Part shown: positions 1 through 8,231 of the stretch, piece by piece
Position numbering within the stretch: the first letter of the stretch is position 1
Layout: each line of letters starts with the position of its first letter
NCBI GenBank assembly: GCA_016190245.1
Contig: JACPQY010000050.1
Coordinates: forward strand, 1 to 43,389
DNA length: 43,389 bases
Source: Nitrospirota bacterium
Lineage (GTDB): Bacteria > JACPQY01
Reading direction: 5' to 3'
Position numbers and translations under genes: made by a program
The notes under the pieces: model-generated
What the model saw: the letters and a program-made list of their open reading frames with translations, nothing else
Database searches by the model: none
Told to the model about the DNA's origin: nothing

Positions 1-120
1 ATCGGCGGAGAAATCACCACGTACCGCCTCCTCGCGTACGTGGGCCTCACGATGAACTTCAACTGGAGAAAATATGCGCTCTCGACGCCCCGACACTTTT
101 ACACACTCAAAGCCGCTTGA
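1..120 (+). CDS. C-terminal end of an unidentified protein (partial)
   Basis: The first frame is open from the window edge to a TGA at 118-120, giving 39 residues that end in HFYTLKAA. The start lies outside the window. The segment is moderately basic and aromatic (NFNWRKYALSTPRHFY) with no motif I recognise, so no function is offered. It is called a gene end because the frame has balanced codon use and is followed by clearly non-coding, repeat-like DNA. It could be chance, since only 40 codons are visible. Confidence 0.4.
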   Translation: MGGEITTYRLLAYVGLTMNFNWRKYALSTPRHFYTLKAA

Positions 121-784
121 CCAATCCACTCCCGCAGAAGGGTTTGGTAGGGAACGCCTTTCCGGCGCAGTGCTTGGGGACGTTGTTTCCTGGAGTGCAT
201 AACGGGTGCGCGTCGGCACGGGTGTGTGGCTTGAGGGGTTGTCGTCCGGGTGCACGATCGCGTGTGAGTGCGGCCCCGAGGAAGCGTGGGCGAAGAGGAC
301 CTACCGGAATGTTATTGAGGTCGAGATAGATAGTGGAGTTACGAGATTGCTTCGCTTCGCTCGCAATGACGGCTCCGCGCCGAGTCCACTATCAATCTAG
401 AAATAAATAGTGCAGGGGGGACGTTTCCAAGTATTGTAAGTCATGGGGCTGGGTCGGATCGGGTGACAGGAAGGATGGGTGACGCACTGCCCGGCCCTGC
501 GATTCGGATCGGAGGGAGAGGGGGGGCGTTGAGAGAGCCGTTTCGGCTCAGGAGGGCCGTCGGCGGCGCCGGGCGCCTCCATTGCCGAGGATGCGGCCGT
601 TCGACAAGACTCGACGAAGAAGGAGGTTGTTGGATCCGAGCAGCCGGGTCTGTATCTCCTGGTTCCGGACGATTCGGCCACCGAGCCTGCTCGCGTGGGT
701 CGGGCGGATGATGGGCGACCGCTGGCGCCGGGGATTGGACGCTAGGGCCTGAGCGCGCCCGCCGCGGGCGCTGCCGAGTGGACG
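121..784. other. Gene-poor stretch with repeat DNA and a possible gene fragment
   Basis: No complete gene is supported here. It holds a MITE-like inverted repeat around a commonly seen intergenic hairpin sequence (325-397). Between an in-frame TGA (530-532) and a TAG (743-745) a 70-codon plus-strand frame is open with coding-like codon use and a stretch reading LYLLVPDDSATEPARVGR, but it has no start codon. This may be the eroded 3' end of a gene. The rest (121-324 and 398-529) shows nothing convincing on either strand. Confidence 0.4.
325..397. repeat. Small MITE-like inverted repeat enclosing a hairpin
   Basis: GATAGATAGTGGA (325-337) and TCCACTATCAATC (385-397) are inverted copies with one mismatch in 13. 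Between them sits CGAGATTGCTTCGCTTCGC continuing to TCGCAATGAC (342-370), a self-complementary sequence of a kind common between genes in many bacterial genomes. There is no coding content. It is most likely a non-autonomous repeat; copies elsewhere in the genome would confirm that. Confidence 0.45.
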
Positions 785-1474
785 CTACGCGCCTGACGGT
801 GTGGCGAGGCGCAGGAGCGGGAGCAGGTCGGAGACCCGATCGTCCGGGGCGAAAGCGAGGAGGCCGCCGAGGGCGAACCGCGTGCAGAGGTTCACCGCCT
901 CATCAATCGTGGGCGTGCCTTCCACCACCATCCTGTGCACGAGGTAATGGGTCAGGCCGACGAGGCCCATGGCGAGCGCGGGCTTGTCCGGCACGGTCAG
1001 AAGTCCCGTCCGTTCGAGCCGCTCGAAATCGCTCGCGAAGTCCCGAACGATGTCGGTGATGAAGCCCCAGATCACGCCGTCGATCCGCTCGTTCACGCCG
1101 TAGCCGTGGCGGAACCAAGTGAGCGTGAGCTCGGGACGGGCCATGTGGGCCTCGAACGCCATCCGGAAGGTCTGGCGGAGCACGGCCACCTGCTCGATGG
1201 GCGGGAGCTGTTCGAGGCCGCGTCGAAGATCGGCCATGCGGCCACGGAAGTGGGTGAAGATTTCCTCGAGGAGGACGTACAGGATATCGTCCTTGTCCTT
1301 GAAATAGCGGTAAAAGGTGCCCACGCCGGCCGAGGCCTCCCGGGTGATGTCCAGAATCTGCGTGTGGTGAAACCCCTGACGCGAGAAGAGGGTCTCCGCG
1401 GCATGCAGGAGCCGTTCGCGCGAGCCAAGAGGTTCCTGGCCGGGAGCGGCAGCCCGTGGGGCGCGGCGTGTCAT
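785..1474 (-). CDS. TetR/AcrR family transcriptional regulator
   Basis: 229 residues. The N-terminal third is a typical TetR DNA-binding domain: SRERLLHAAETLFSRQGFHH, then a helix-turn-helix with ITREASAGVGTFYRYFKDKD, the hallmark recognition-helix sequence. The C-terminal ~150 residues form the variable helical ligand and dimer domain. The ATG at 1472-1474 overlaps the hydrolase stop in an ATGA arrangement, so translation is coupled and this start is preferred over the longer open frame, which would run far into the hydrolase gene. Regulators of this class usually repress their own operon; the palindrome at 2533-2547, just upstream of the hydrolase, is a candidate operator. The inducer is unknown; a fatty or acyl compound would suit the neighbours, but that is inference. 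Confidence 0.9.
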   Translation of the reverse strand: MTRRAPRAAAPGQEPLGSRERLLHAAETLFSRQGFHHTQILDITREASAGVGTFYRYFKDKDDILYVLLEEIFTHFRGRMADLRRGLEQLPPIEQVAVLRQTFRMAFEAHMARPELTLTWFRHGYGVNERIDGVIWGFITDIVRDFASDFERLERTGLLTVPDKPALAMGLVGLTHYLVHRMVVEGTPTIDEAVNLCTRFALGGLLAFAPDDRVSDLLPLLRLATPSGA

Positions 1475-2529
1475 TGGAGGGGGCGCCTCGCGGAGTCGGC
1501 TGCGTCCGGGCGTTCGAATCTTTCCAGCCACTGAGCGATCCGATCGGCGGCCGCTCGCCATCGGGTATCGAGCATCGCGTTGTGGGCGAGGCCCGGCAGG
1601 ATCGCGCACTCGGCACGGAGACGACGCGCGGTCGCATGAGTTTGCCACGGGCGGTACATTTGATCGCTTCGGCCGCCCACGACGAGAGTGGGGACGTCCG
1701 GGGCGGCAACGGGACGAAAGGCTTCGCCAACGAGATCCACGAAGGCCCGAAAGGATTCCCCCTGCATTCTCCGATGGTAGTCGAGGAGAAGTGGCGTGGG
1801 GAGATCGGGAGAGAAGAGCCATTTTCGGGTTTGCTCGGGCGAGGCGGCCACTGCATCGAGCCGGCGAGTGCGCAGGGACTCAAGAATCGCCCCCGGAGAT
1901 TGCATGAAGAAACGGAGAGGCGAGACTACCGCGTCTCGAGGCGTGGCCGAGGCGAGGAACACGAGGCCCTGGATTTGAAAGAGACGCGAACAGGACAGCG
2001 CCACCATGCCGCCCATGGAATGGCCGACCAGGATGGGCGGTGTTTCCAGCCATTCGATCAACCGGCCGAGGTCTTGGACGAAGTCGTGGAAGCGTGCGCG
2101 TCGGAGGAGGGAGTGGTCGCCGCCATCGCCGTGGCCGCGGAGGTTGGGGGCGTAGCACGTGAATCCGCGCGAAGCGAAATAGGGGAAGAAATTCTCTGCC
2201 CAACACCACGCGGCGTGCCACGCGCCGTGGACGAACACGAGGGGAGGCTTCGGCTCTCGTCCATGTGGGGTTTCTATCTTATGAATAGTGAGTGGGATCT
2301 CGCCCTCGAGTACGAACGATCGCGTGCGTGGGGAGCTAGGCAGTTGAGCGGGGCTAGCCGGTAACGGAGGCTGGACGCGAAGGCGAGGAGGGGTGGTGGC
2401 TACAGACGTGGGCTGCGGGACATGAATATTCACTTCTGGAATTCTACCAAGTGGAGATGAACGTGTCAAGGGGAGAATTTCTGAATTTCTGGCCGCAAAC
2501 GCAACGGTGGGTGTAGTCAATAATAACAT
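1471..2529 (-). CDS. Alpha/beta-hydrolase fold protein
   Basis: 352 residues from ATG 2529. The core shows the oxyanion-loop motif VFVHGAWHAAWCW, the nucleophile elbow GHSMGG (serine nucleophile), an acid in VVGGRSDQMY and the catalytic histidine in LPGLAHNAML, so the triad is complete. The MenH/lipase/epoxide-hydrolase-like superfamily fits; the substrate cannot be read from sequence. The first ~70 residues are Pro/Ser/Thr-rich and look non-conserved; they begin MLLLTTPTVAFAARNSE, which could be a short export signal or mean the real start is downstream. No other ATG occurs before the conserved core. It is co-transcribed and translationally coupled with the TetR gene and diverges from the SDR gene. 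Confidence 0.82.
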   Translation of the reverse strand: MLLLTTPTVAFAARNSEILPLTRSSPLGRIPEVNIHVPQPTSVATTPPRLRVQPPLPASPAQLPSSPRTRSFVLEGEIPLTIHKIETPHGREPKPPLVFVHGAWHAAWCWAENFFPYFASRGFTCYAPNLRGHGDGGDHSLLRRARFHDFVQDLGRLIEWLETPPILVGHSMGGMVALSCSRLFQIQGLVFLASATPRDAVVSPLRFFMQSPGAILESLRTRRLDAVAASPEQTRKWLFSPDLPTPLLLDYHRRMQGESFRAFVDLVGEAFRPVAAPDVPTLVVGGRSDQMYRPWQTHATARRLRAECAILPGLAHNAMLDTRWRAAADRIAQWLERFERPDAADSARRPLQ

Positions 2530-2532
2530 CTT

Positions 2533-2547
2533 TTAACTACAAGTTAA
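2533..2547. promoter_or_regulatory. Candidate TetR operator (palindrome)
   Basis: TTAACTACAAGTTAA is a perfect 6-bp inverted repeat with a 3-bp centre, 4 bp upstream of the hydrolase ATG on the minus strand, in the divergent region shared with the SDR gene. Size and place suit autoregulation by the TetR protein of the same operon. Binding is inferred. Confidence 0.4.
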
Positions 2548-2566
2548 CACACGCACGCGCCAGGGC

Positions 2567-2595
2567 TTGACACAAAAGCTAGGGCTTGATAATAT
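2567..2595 (+). promoter_or_regulatory. Sigma-70-type promoter of the SDR gene
   Basis: TTGACA (2567-2572), 17-bp spacer, TAATAT (2590-2595): almost consensus. It would start RNA near 2602 and leave a ~150-nt leader before the SDR ATG. The 9-mer AGGGCTTGA occurs twice (2562-2570 and 2581-2589), overlapping the -35 and the spacer, 19 bp (about two helical turns) apart, and could be an activator or repressor site. Confidence 0.6.
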
Positions 2596-2753
2596 CGTCG
2601 GTAATGAATCATCATATCCTTGGTTTGCTGTTTCCGGAACTGTCGTTTTCAAAGGGGCCTCTGAGAATCCTGACTCCAACGCGGGGGGATCGAGTTCTTC
2701 ATGGGGCAGAGCTGCCGATCGCGCGTTCTCTCTCAATCCCGGTTGAGTGACGC

Positions 2754-3641
2754 ATGAAAGATCTACGTGATCGCGTGGCGGTTGTGACGGGCGCGGCGGG
2801 AGGCATCGGCCGTGCCATTGCGCTTGAGCTCGGTCGCGCCGGTTGCCGGCTGGTTCTCAACGACTTGACGGAATCCCCGCTCGATGGGCCGGCGCGGGAG
2901 ATTCGGCGGACGGGCAGGGCGGTAGTACTCGCGCCGGCGGACCTGGCGAACGCGGCGGAAGCGACGGGCGTCATTCGAACGGCGATGGAGGCGTTCGGAC
3001 GCATAGACATTCTCATCAACAACGCGGGCGTCGGCGTCGGCGGGCGGATGGAAAGAATCCCTCACGAAGCGTGGGAGTGGATCATGGGCGTGAACCTTTG
3101 GGCACACATCCACACGGTTCGGGCCGTGCTTCCGCATTTCGTCGAGCGCGGGGAGGGGCACCTCGTTCACGTGGCCTCCGCCGCAGGACTTGTCGCCATG
3201 GGATCCATGCTGCCGTACAGCGTGACCAAGTTCGCGGTGGTGGGCTTGGCCGAGGCGCTGGCCCAACAGGTCCGCCCTCTGGGGATCGGCGTCACCGTGG
3301 TTTGTCCCGCCAACGTGAAGACGCCGATCGCCGAGGCATCGCGTTGTCACTTCGGCTCGCCCGAAAAATCCGACGAGGCCCTCGATGCCGTTCGGGCCTT
3401 TGCGGACGCGGGGATTGCCCCGGAACGCGTGGCCAGGAAGGTGGTGCAGGCGATTCGGAAGGACCGGTTCTTCGTCTCGACCCACGGCTTTGTGAGACCC
3501 TTTGCCGTCGCGAGGGCGCTGTTCCCCGATACGACGGTCCGCGTCGCGGGTTGGCTGGACCGCCGGATGATGGGCTACTACACTCGCCGCTGGCGCCGCG
3601 CCGGCCGTGGGACGGGGGAGGCACACACAGCCGCGGGGTAG
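2754..3641 (+). CDS. Short-chain dehydrogenase/reductase (SDR)
   Basis: 295 residues, classical SDR. The Rossmann NAD(P)-binding motif TGAAGGIG lies at residues ~12-19, the NNAG structural motif at ~90, the active-site serine in HVASAAG (~142) and the YxxxK catalytic pair in PYSVTK (Tyr155, Lys159). The ~30-residue extension past the usual 250-260 length ends in a basic stretch (YTRRWRRAGRG). NDLTESP after the second strand contains an acidic residue, which tends to favour NAD over NADP. The physiological alcohol or ketone cannot be told; SDRs of this kind next to hydrolases often act on lipids or hydroxyacyl compounds. It is the first gene of a plus-strand run; 38 bp separate it from the lipoprotein gene. 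Confidence 0.93.
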   Translation: MKDLRDRVAVVTGAAGGIGRAIALELGRAGCRLVLNDLTESPLDGPAREIRRTGRAVVLAPADLANAAEATGVIRTAMEAFGRIDILINNAGVGVGGRMERIPHEAWEWIMGVNLWAHIHTVRAVLPHFVERGEGHLVHVASAAGLVAMGSMLPYSVTKFAVVGLAEALAQQVRPLGIGVTVVCPANVKTPIAEASRCHFGSPEKSDEALDAVRAFADAGIAPERVARKVVQAIRKDRFFVSTHGFVRPFAVARALFPDTTVRVAGWLDRRMMGYYTRRWRRAGRGTGEAHTAAG

Positions 3642-3679
3642 TGAGGCCGGGAACACGGGATCGAAAGGGAGGTGATCGT

Positions 3680-5257
3680 GTGAGAGAGGGTCGAGGTTCT
3701 GGTGGAGACAGAAAGGGCGAGGCAAGCCCCGCGTGGAGACAGGGCGTGTCCAACGGGCTTGCCCTGGCGCTCCTCGCGGCGGCTTTCAGCGGATGCGGGA
3801 GCGATGGCGCTCTTCCCGACTTCGACATCGAAACGGAGGAGATCTGGGACCACGGCGTGCAGCCGCAGTGGTCGCCGGACGGAACCCGCGTCGCTTTCGT
3901 AGGCACCTCTCCGCAAGGCACGCGCGCGATCCACGTCCTGGATGTGACAAGCCGCGCCGTCACGTGTTTGACGTGCGGGATGAAGAAGAGCGCGGTCAAG
4001 CCCTCTTGGTCGCCCGACAGCCGCTGGATTCTTTTCACCTCCACCGAGGATTTCGAGGGCAGCTCCATTCTCGAGGAACAGGAGGTCTATGCCGTTCGCG
4101 CGGACGGGACGGGTCTCTCGAGGCTCACGTTCGCTGTGGGCGACGACCGCTTGGCCTACTTCTCGCCGGACGGTCGCAAGGTGCTCTGGTCCACGCTGCG
4201 CAACAACCTCCAGGAAATGGTCTTGGCCGACTTCGTGGAGGACGGCTCCGGCGCTCGACTCGAGAACCTGCGTGTTCTCAATCCTCCCGACCTCGACACG
4301 AGCGACCCGATCCGCTTGGAGGAGAGTCTCGCCATCTACGAGGCGAAGGGGTTCACGCCGGACGGGCAATCCGTTGTCCTGGCCTACACGTCCGAGAGTC
4401 TGAACGGCGACGTCTTCACCCTGGACTTGGAGACGCGCGCCCTCACGCGGATCACGGATCATCCGGAGTGGGACGAGGGGGCGGCGTTCTCGCCGGACGG
4501 CAGGCTCGTCGCCTACGAATCCACCCGGGCCTATCGCCAGATCAGGGCCTTCAGCCTCCTGCCCTTGCCCCGCTACCAGAACATCGCGATCATCGCCCCG
4601 CTGACGTATCTCGCGTTGGGACTCGACGCGTTCCCCCTCACCGTGGAGGTCTGGGTGACGGATGCCGAAGGCCGGGAGCACCGCCGAATTTCCGTTACGG
4701 GGGAAGACGGCTACAGCTTCAACGGTCAGCCCTTCTGGCATCCGGACGGGACGGCGATCGTGTACTCGGAGTCGATCGGTGGCGACTCCTCCGGCGGGGC
4801 CGTACCTCCCTCGCGTATCCGCCTGGCCCGCCTCAAGGGCTACACGCCGGGGCCGAAGATCCTGGCCCAACCCACGCCCACGCCGGCCTGGGCCCCGCCG
4901 CTCGAGAACCTTGGCCCGCTGGCCGTAGAGCGGACCGTTGTGGGCAAGGTGGCCGGTTCCATTGAGCTTAGGCTGAAGGGAACCCTCATCGAGATGGAGT
5001 CGTATGCGGTCTATGACCGATTTTCCAACGACGGGAAGACCTACACGACCGGCGTTCTCGATCTCGCCACGTCGCTCACGAAACTCTCGGGTCGGCTCGC
5101 AGGAGATCTGACGCTTGAGGGAGAAGAAAGCGGGAGGCTCCAGTCCGACCTCGAGATGATGGGTCCGCTGTTGAAGGGAGGGTTCACGAGTGCATGGGGA
5201 AACGAAACATTCACCTGCGCGGCCAAAGGGGCCGGCAAGCTGGACTGTCGCCTCTGA
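3680..5257 (+). CDS. PD40/TolB-like beta-propeller lipoprotein
   Basis: 525 residues from GTG 3680, chosen because an excellent ribosome site (AGGGAGGTG, 3667-3675) lies just upstream. The N-terminus is basic, followed by a hydrophobic stretch LALALLAAAFSGC, making Cys39 the lipidated residue. Several PD40/WD40-like blades follow: QWSPDGTRVAF, SWSPDSRWILF, YFSPDGRKVLW, GFTPDGQSVVL, AFSPDGRLVAY and FWHPDGTAIVY, as in TolB propellers. The last ~110 residues form a separate beta-rich domain (GSIELRLKGTLIEMESY). Placement is probably the periplasmic side of a membrane or the cell surface. Such propellers usually bind partner proteins or sugars; no catalytic residues are visible. The stop is one base from the ATG of the next gene, so the two are co-translated. 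Confidence 0.85.
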   Translation: MREGRGSGGDRKGEASPAWRQGVSNGLALALLAAAFSGCGSDGALPDFDIETEEIWDHGVQPQWSPDGTRVAFVGTSPQGTRAIHVLDVTSRAVTCLTCGMKKSAVKPSWSPDSRWILFTSTEDFEGSSILEEQEVYAVRADGTGLSRLTFAVGDDRLAYFSPDGRKVLWSTLRNNLQEMVLADFVEDGSGARLENLRVLNPPDLDTSDPIRLEESLAIYEAKGFTPDGQSVVLAYTSESLNGDVFTLDLETRALTRITDHPEWDEGAAFSPDGRLVAYESTRAYRQIRAFSLLPLPRYQNIAIIAPLTYLALGLDAFPLTVEVWVTDAEGREHRRISVTGEDGYSFNGQPFWHPDGTAIVYSESIGGDSSGGAVPPSRIRLARLKGYTPGPKILAQPTPTPAWAPPLENLGPLAVERTVVGKVAGSIELRLKGTLIEMESYAVYDRFSNDGKTYTTGVLDLATSLTKLSGRLAGDLTLEGEESGRLQSDLEMMGPLLKGGFTSAWGNETFTCAAKGAGKLDCRL

Positions 5258-5258
5258 C

Positions 5259-8231
5259 ATGATCGGCGCGCGCCGTTCCCCATTCGCCCTTGGGCTGTTG
5301 CTGGCGGTAGTCTGGATCTTCGCGGATTCACGACCCGCTCGTGCCCAGTGGGATCCCTGCAAGGTTTTCCAGTACGGCAGTCCCCTGGCTCAGGCCTTCC
5401 TCAACCAGGAGATCCCGGGGACCTACTGCCGGGAGATCATGGACGTCCAGTGCGGGACGCCGAAGGAGGCCATCGACATCCAGTTCATGCGGCGCCTCTA
5501 TCGCGATCGCTTCCGCTCGGACTATGGCGGGACCTGTCCGGCCGACACCTTCGGGCCGGCCGGCGTGGCGAGCCAGACGGAGGTGGAGCGAACCGACAAT
5601 CTCGAGTACGCGGAACACGCCCGCCGCACCTTCTCCACGTCGCTGGGCGATGTGGAGGTCATCTGGGTCTCGTTCACGAGCCAGGTGTGGAAATGCCTGC
5701 CGTGGAGGCACAACCTTCTCGTCTGGGTTCCCGCGAACCGCGCGCACCCGGAGTTCGCCATCCTGGCCAACCAGGGGGTGGTGGATTTTGAGGACGGTAT
5801 CCCTCTCGGGCTCGATCCCTTCCAGCCGGATTACGACGTCGAGAAGAATCCCGCGCTCCGGGCCGCGCGGCAGGGGGCGATCGTGGTGGAACTGTTCGGC
5901 GACAACCCCAAGCACCAGTTCGTGCGCGAGGGGGCCCTCTACAATTTCGACCTCATGAGGGTGGACGGCGTGACGCAAATCCCCCTCCTCTCGTCCGGCT
6001 GCCACCAGGTGCTGGACAATCCCGCCTACTTCCACAGCCTGGACAGCCACATGGCCCTCCAGGACTCGAGCTACGACATGCGGTTCCCCACCTCCCACCT
6101 GCTCCGGCGGGCCCTCACGGTTCTCGATTGGAAGTTCGGTGTTCGGAAAACCATCCTCGGGGGGATTTCCAAACGGGGCATCGCCACCCTGATGGCCGCC
6201 GGCACTCTCGACCCGCGCATCGCGGCCATCGCTCCGCAATCCGCCGAGGGTGTGCTCGACATGGTGCACCTCTTGAACGGCGTGGTGCGGGGCAACATCG
6301 CCCTCGCGACGAATCTGCTCACGCCCAAGATCGCGCGCGATTTCCTGCTGGCCACGGCGATCTTCCCTCGGTTCCTCGATCTCAACCTCGTGAACTTCAC
6401 GTACGCGGCCCCCATCCTCCACATCGGCGCGATGAACGACAGCTTCTTCCCTCCTGAGATCAATCTCGACTGGACGCGCGTGGCCGCCGAGAAGTACTAC
6501 TCGATCATGCCCAACGCGGGGCACGGGGCGGACGGGCCGAAGAAGGAGGCCACGCTCGAGGCCTTCTACAGCCACATCATCACCGGATCGCCGAGCTTCG
6601 AGTACTCCATCGAGGTGGAGCCGGCCCGAGCTGAGGGTCTGGATCTCCTCATGGAGGCGAGGGTGAGAGCCGCCGAGAAGGTCGAGGAGGTGACTTTGTG
6701 GCACACCTGCGACGACGACGGGGACAACAGCCTTCTCAACCACACCTACAGTTCCGTTCCGGGTGACCCGGCATCGGAGGCGCAGTCATTCAGGATCCGG
6801 GGGGGGGCCACGTGCCGCTATCTGGCGTCCCTCGTCGAGATCAAGATCCGCTCCGGTCTGTTCGAGGCCTACCTGACGAGCCTCCCGAATTTTCCGAACG
6901 GCTCCCCCCTCCTCGTGCCGATGGAGGGTTCCGAGGAAAAGGGGCTTGGGTGCGAGACGGCGCGCGGAGGCCAAGGCAGCGGGCTCGGGTTTCTAGCCTT
7001 GCTCCTGATCGTTCCTCTCCTAATGCGTGTGCGTGTGCTCCCCCGCATGTCGGGTCGAGGTGCGGGCGGTTTCCTGGGTATCGCTCTCCTGGCGTTCTCC
7101 GCACCGGCCCGCGCCGGCGTGGTGGACCCGAGCCCGGATTCGGTCGCCACGAATCCCGCGGCCCTCGCCGCGGGGACAGGCACGACGGTGCTGGCCGCGG
7201 TGCAACCGACGCTCGTTTCGTTGCGGGCGCAGTTGGACGATCAACCCTCCGCCTCCAGCCGGGCCGTGGCGCTGCCGTTCTTTCTCGGCGGAACGTCCGG
7301 CCCGTGGTTCGACCGCGTGTGGGGTGGCCTCGCGTTCTATCTCCCACCGACGGGGACGTACGCCTCCTTCCCTGAACGCGGCCCGCAACGGTTCCATCTC
7401 ATCAAGGCCAAGGTTTTCACCCTCAACCTGACTCCTGCGATCGCCGTCCGGCCCGTCCGGTTCCTCTCTCTGGGGGCCGGCTACAACCTGATCCGGGGCT
7501 CAGGGCGTTTCCGGGTGGCGGACGATGCCGTGGATGATGAGGCCGTCCTGGACCTGGACACGGGGACGGCGTGGACGCAGTCCTGGACGATCGGGGCGTG
7601 GGTCCATCCGATCGAACGTCTCACGCTCGGCGCGTCTTACATCACCGGCGCGGATTTCCAGTTGGAGGGCCCGGCCCACGTGAACTACGTCCTCCACCCG
7701 GCCAACACGGGCAGACGGACCGCCCGCCTCACGACGCGGCTCCCCGCCGTGACGCAGGTCGGCGCGGGGTGGCAGCTCTCGCCCCGGCTGTCCACGGACC
7801 TCCTCTTGCGCCTCGAAGACTGGTCGCGCGTGGAGACCCTCCTCATCGAGTGGGACACGGGGACCGACGTCCTCGAGATTGATGACAAGCCCCGCGGCCA
7901 CCGCAACACCCTGGGTGTCCGGTGCGGGTTGCGATACATGTCGCCGAGCTATTGGATCTTTTCTCCTGTGCTCGGCTATCGCCGGGGCAGCCTCAAGGAC
8001 GACTATTTCTCGGCCCAGAATCTCGACCTCGATACGGTGCAAGCCGGACTGACCGTGGCGCATCCGTTGAGTCCGACGCTGGCGGCCGCCGTCGGGTTCC
8101 AGCACTCGCAGGGGCTGTCGCGAGCCATTCGCAAAAGCGCGCCGGATCTCGATCCTTCGGCCGCGGGAGAATATGGGGGATTCTACGACCAGCTCACGCT
8201 CGGTCTCACCTATCGCAAAGCGGCTCCGTAG
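5259..8231 (+). CDS. Fusion: PqaA-like secreted hydrolase, internal anchor/sorting signal, then FadL-like outer-membrane barrel
   Basis: 990 residues in one uninterrupted frame. Residues 1-27 are a signal peptide (cut after ARPARA). Residues ~100-470 match the PhoPQ-activated pathogenicity-related (PqaA) family: LGGISKRG with nucleophile Ser304, a D394 acid in MNDSFF, and H422 in NAGHG. At Cys565 begins CETARGGQGSG followed by a hydrophobic helix and RVRV, exactly like a C-terminal MYXO-CTERM-type anchor, but the frame continues. Met597 starts a second signal peptide (GFLGIALLAFSAPARA), then a ~370-residue FadL/OmpP1-like protein with the family's early NPAALA motif and many alternating beta-barrel strands. 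No Shine-Dalgarno precedes the internal ATG 7047. Either this is one polyprotein cut in the envelope, or two genes whose separating stop was lost. FadL proteins import hydrophobic compounds, so a hydrolase partner is sensible. Confidence 0.8.
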   Translation: MIGARRSPFALGLLLAVVWIFADSRPARAQWDPCKVFQYGSPLAQAFLNQEIPGTYCREIMDVQCGTPKEAIDIQFMRRLYRDRFRSDYGGTCPADTFGPAGVASQTEVERTDNLEYAEHARRTFSTSLGDVEVIWVSFTSQVWKCLPWRHNLLVWVPANRAHPEFAILANQGVVDFEDGIPLGLDPFQPDYDVEKNPALRAARQGAIVVELFGDNPKHQFVREGALYNFDLMRVDGVTQIPLLSSGCHQVLDNPAYFHSLDSHMALQDSSYDMRFPTSHLLRRALTVLDWKFGVRKTILGGISKRGIATLMAAGTLDPRIAAIAPQSAEGVLDMVHLLNGVVRGNIALATNLLTPKIARDFLLATAIFPRFLDLNLVNFTYAAPILHIGAMNDSFFPPEINLDWTRVAAEKYYSIMPNAGHGADGPKKEATLEAFYSHIITGSPSFEYSIEVEPARAEGLDLLMEARVRAAEKVEEVTLWHTCDDDGDNSLLNHTYSSVPGDPASEAQSFRIRGGATCRYLASLVEIKIRSGLFEAYLTSLPNFPNGSPLLVPMEGSEEKGLGCETARGGQGSGLGFLALLLIVPLLMRVRVLPRMSGRGAGGFLGIALLAFSAPARAGVVDPSPDSVATNPAALAAGTGTTVLAAVQPTLVSLRAQLDDQPSASSRAVALPFFLGGTSGPWFDRVWGGLAFYLPPTGTYASFPERGPQRFHLIKAKVFTLNLTPAIAVRPVRFLSLGAGYNLIRGSGRFRVADDAVDDEAVLDLDTGTAWTQSWTIGAWVHPIERLTLGASYITGADFQLEGPAHVNYVLHPANTGRRTARLTTRLPAVTQVGAGWQLSPRLSTDLLLRLEDWSRVETLLIEWDTGTDVLEIDDKPRGHRNTLGVRCGLRYMSPSYWIFSPVLGYRRGSLKDDYFSAQNLDLDTVQAGLTVAHPLSPTLAAAVGFQHSQGLSRAIRKSAPDLDPSAAGEYGGFYDQLTLGLTYRKAAP

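Noticed and set aside
2701-2757. 18-codon frame (MGQSCRSRVL...) ending in ATGA overlap with the SDR start, as a leader peptide
   Set aside because: No ribosome site, no attenuator-like hairpins and no codon bias for a regulatory amino acid; the overlap is probably chance.
5328-6743. Long minus-strand open frame opposite the PqaA-like gene
   Set aside because: Shadow of a high-GC coding strand; no motif, and the plus strand encodes an evident enzyme.
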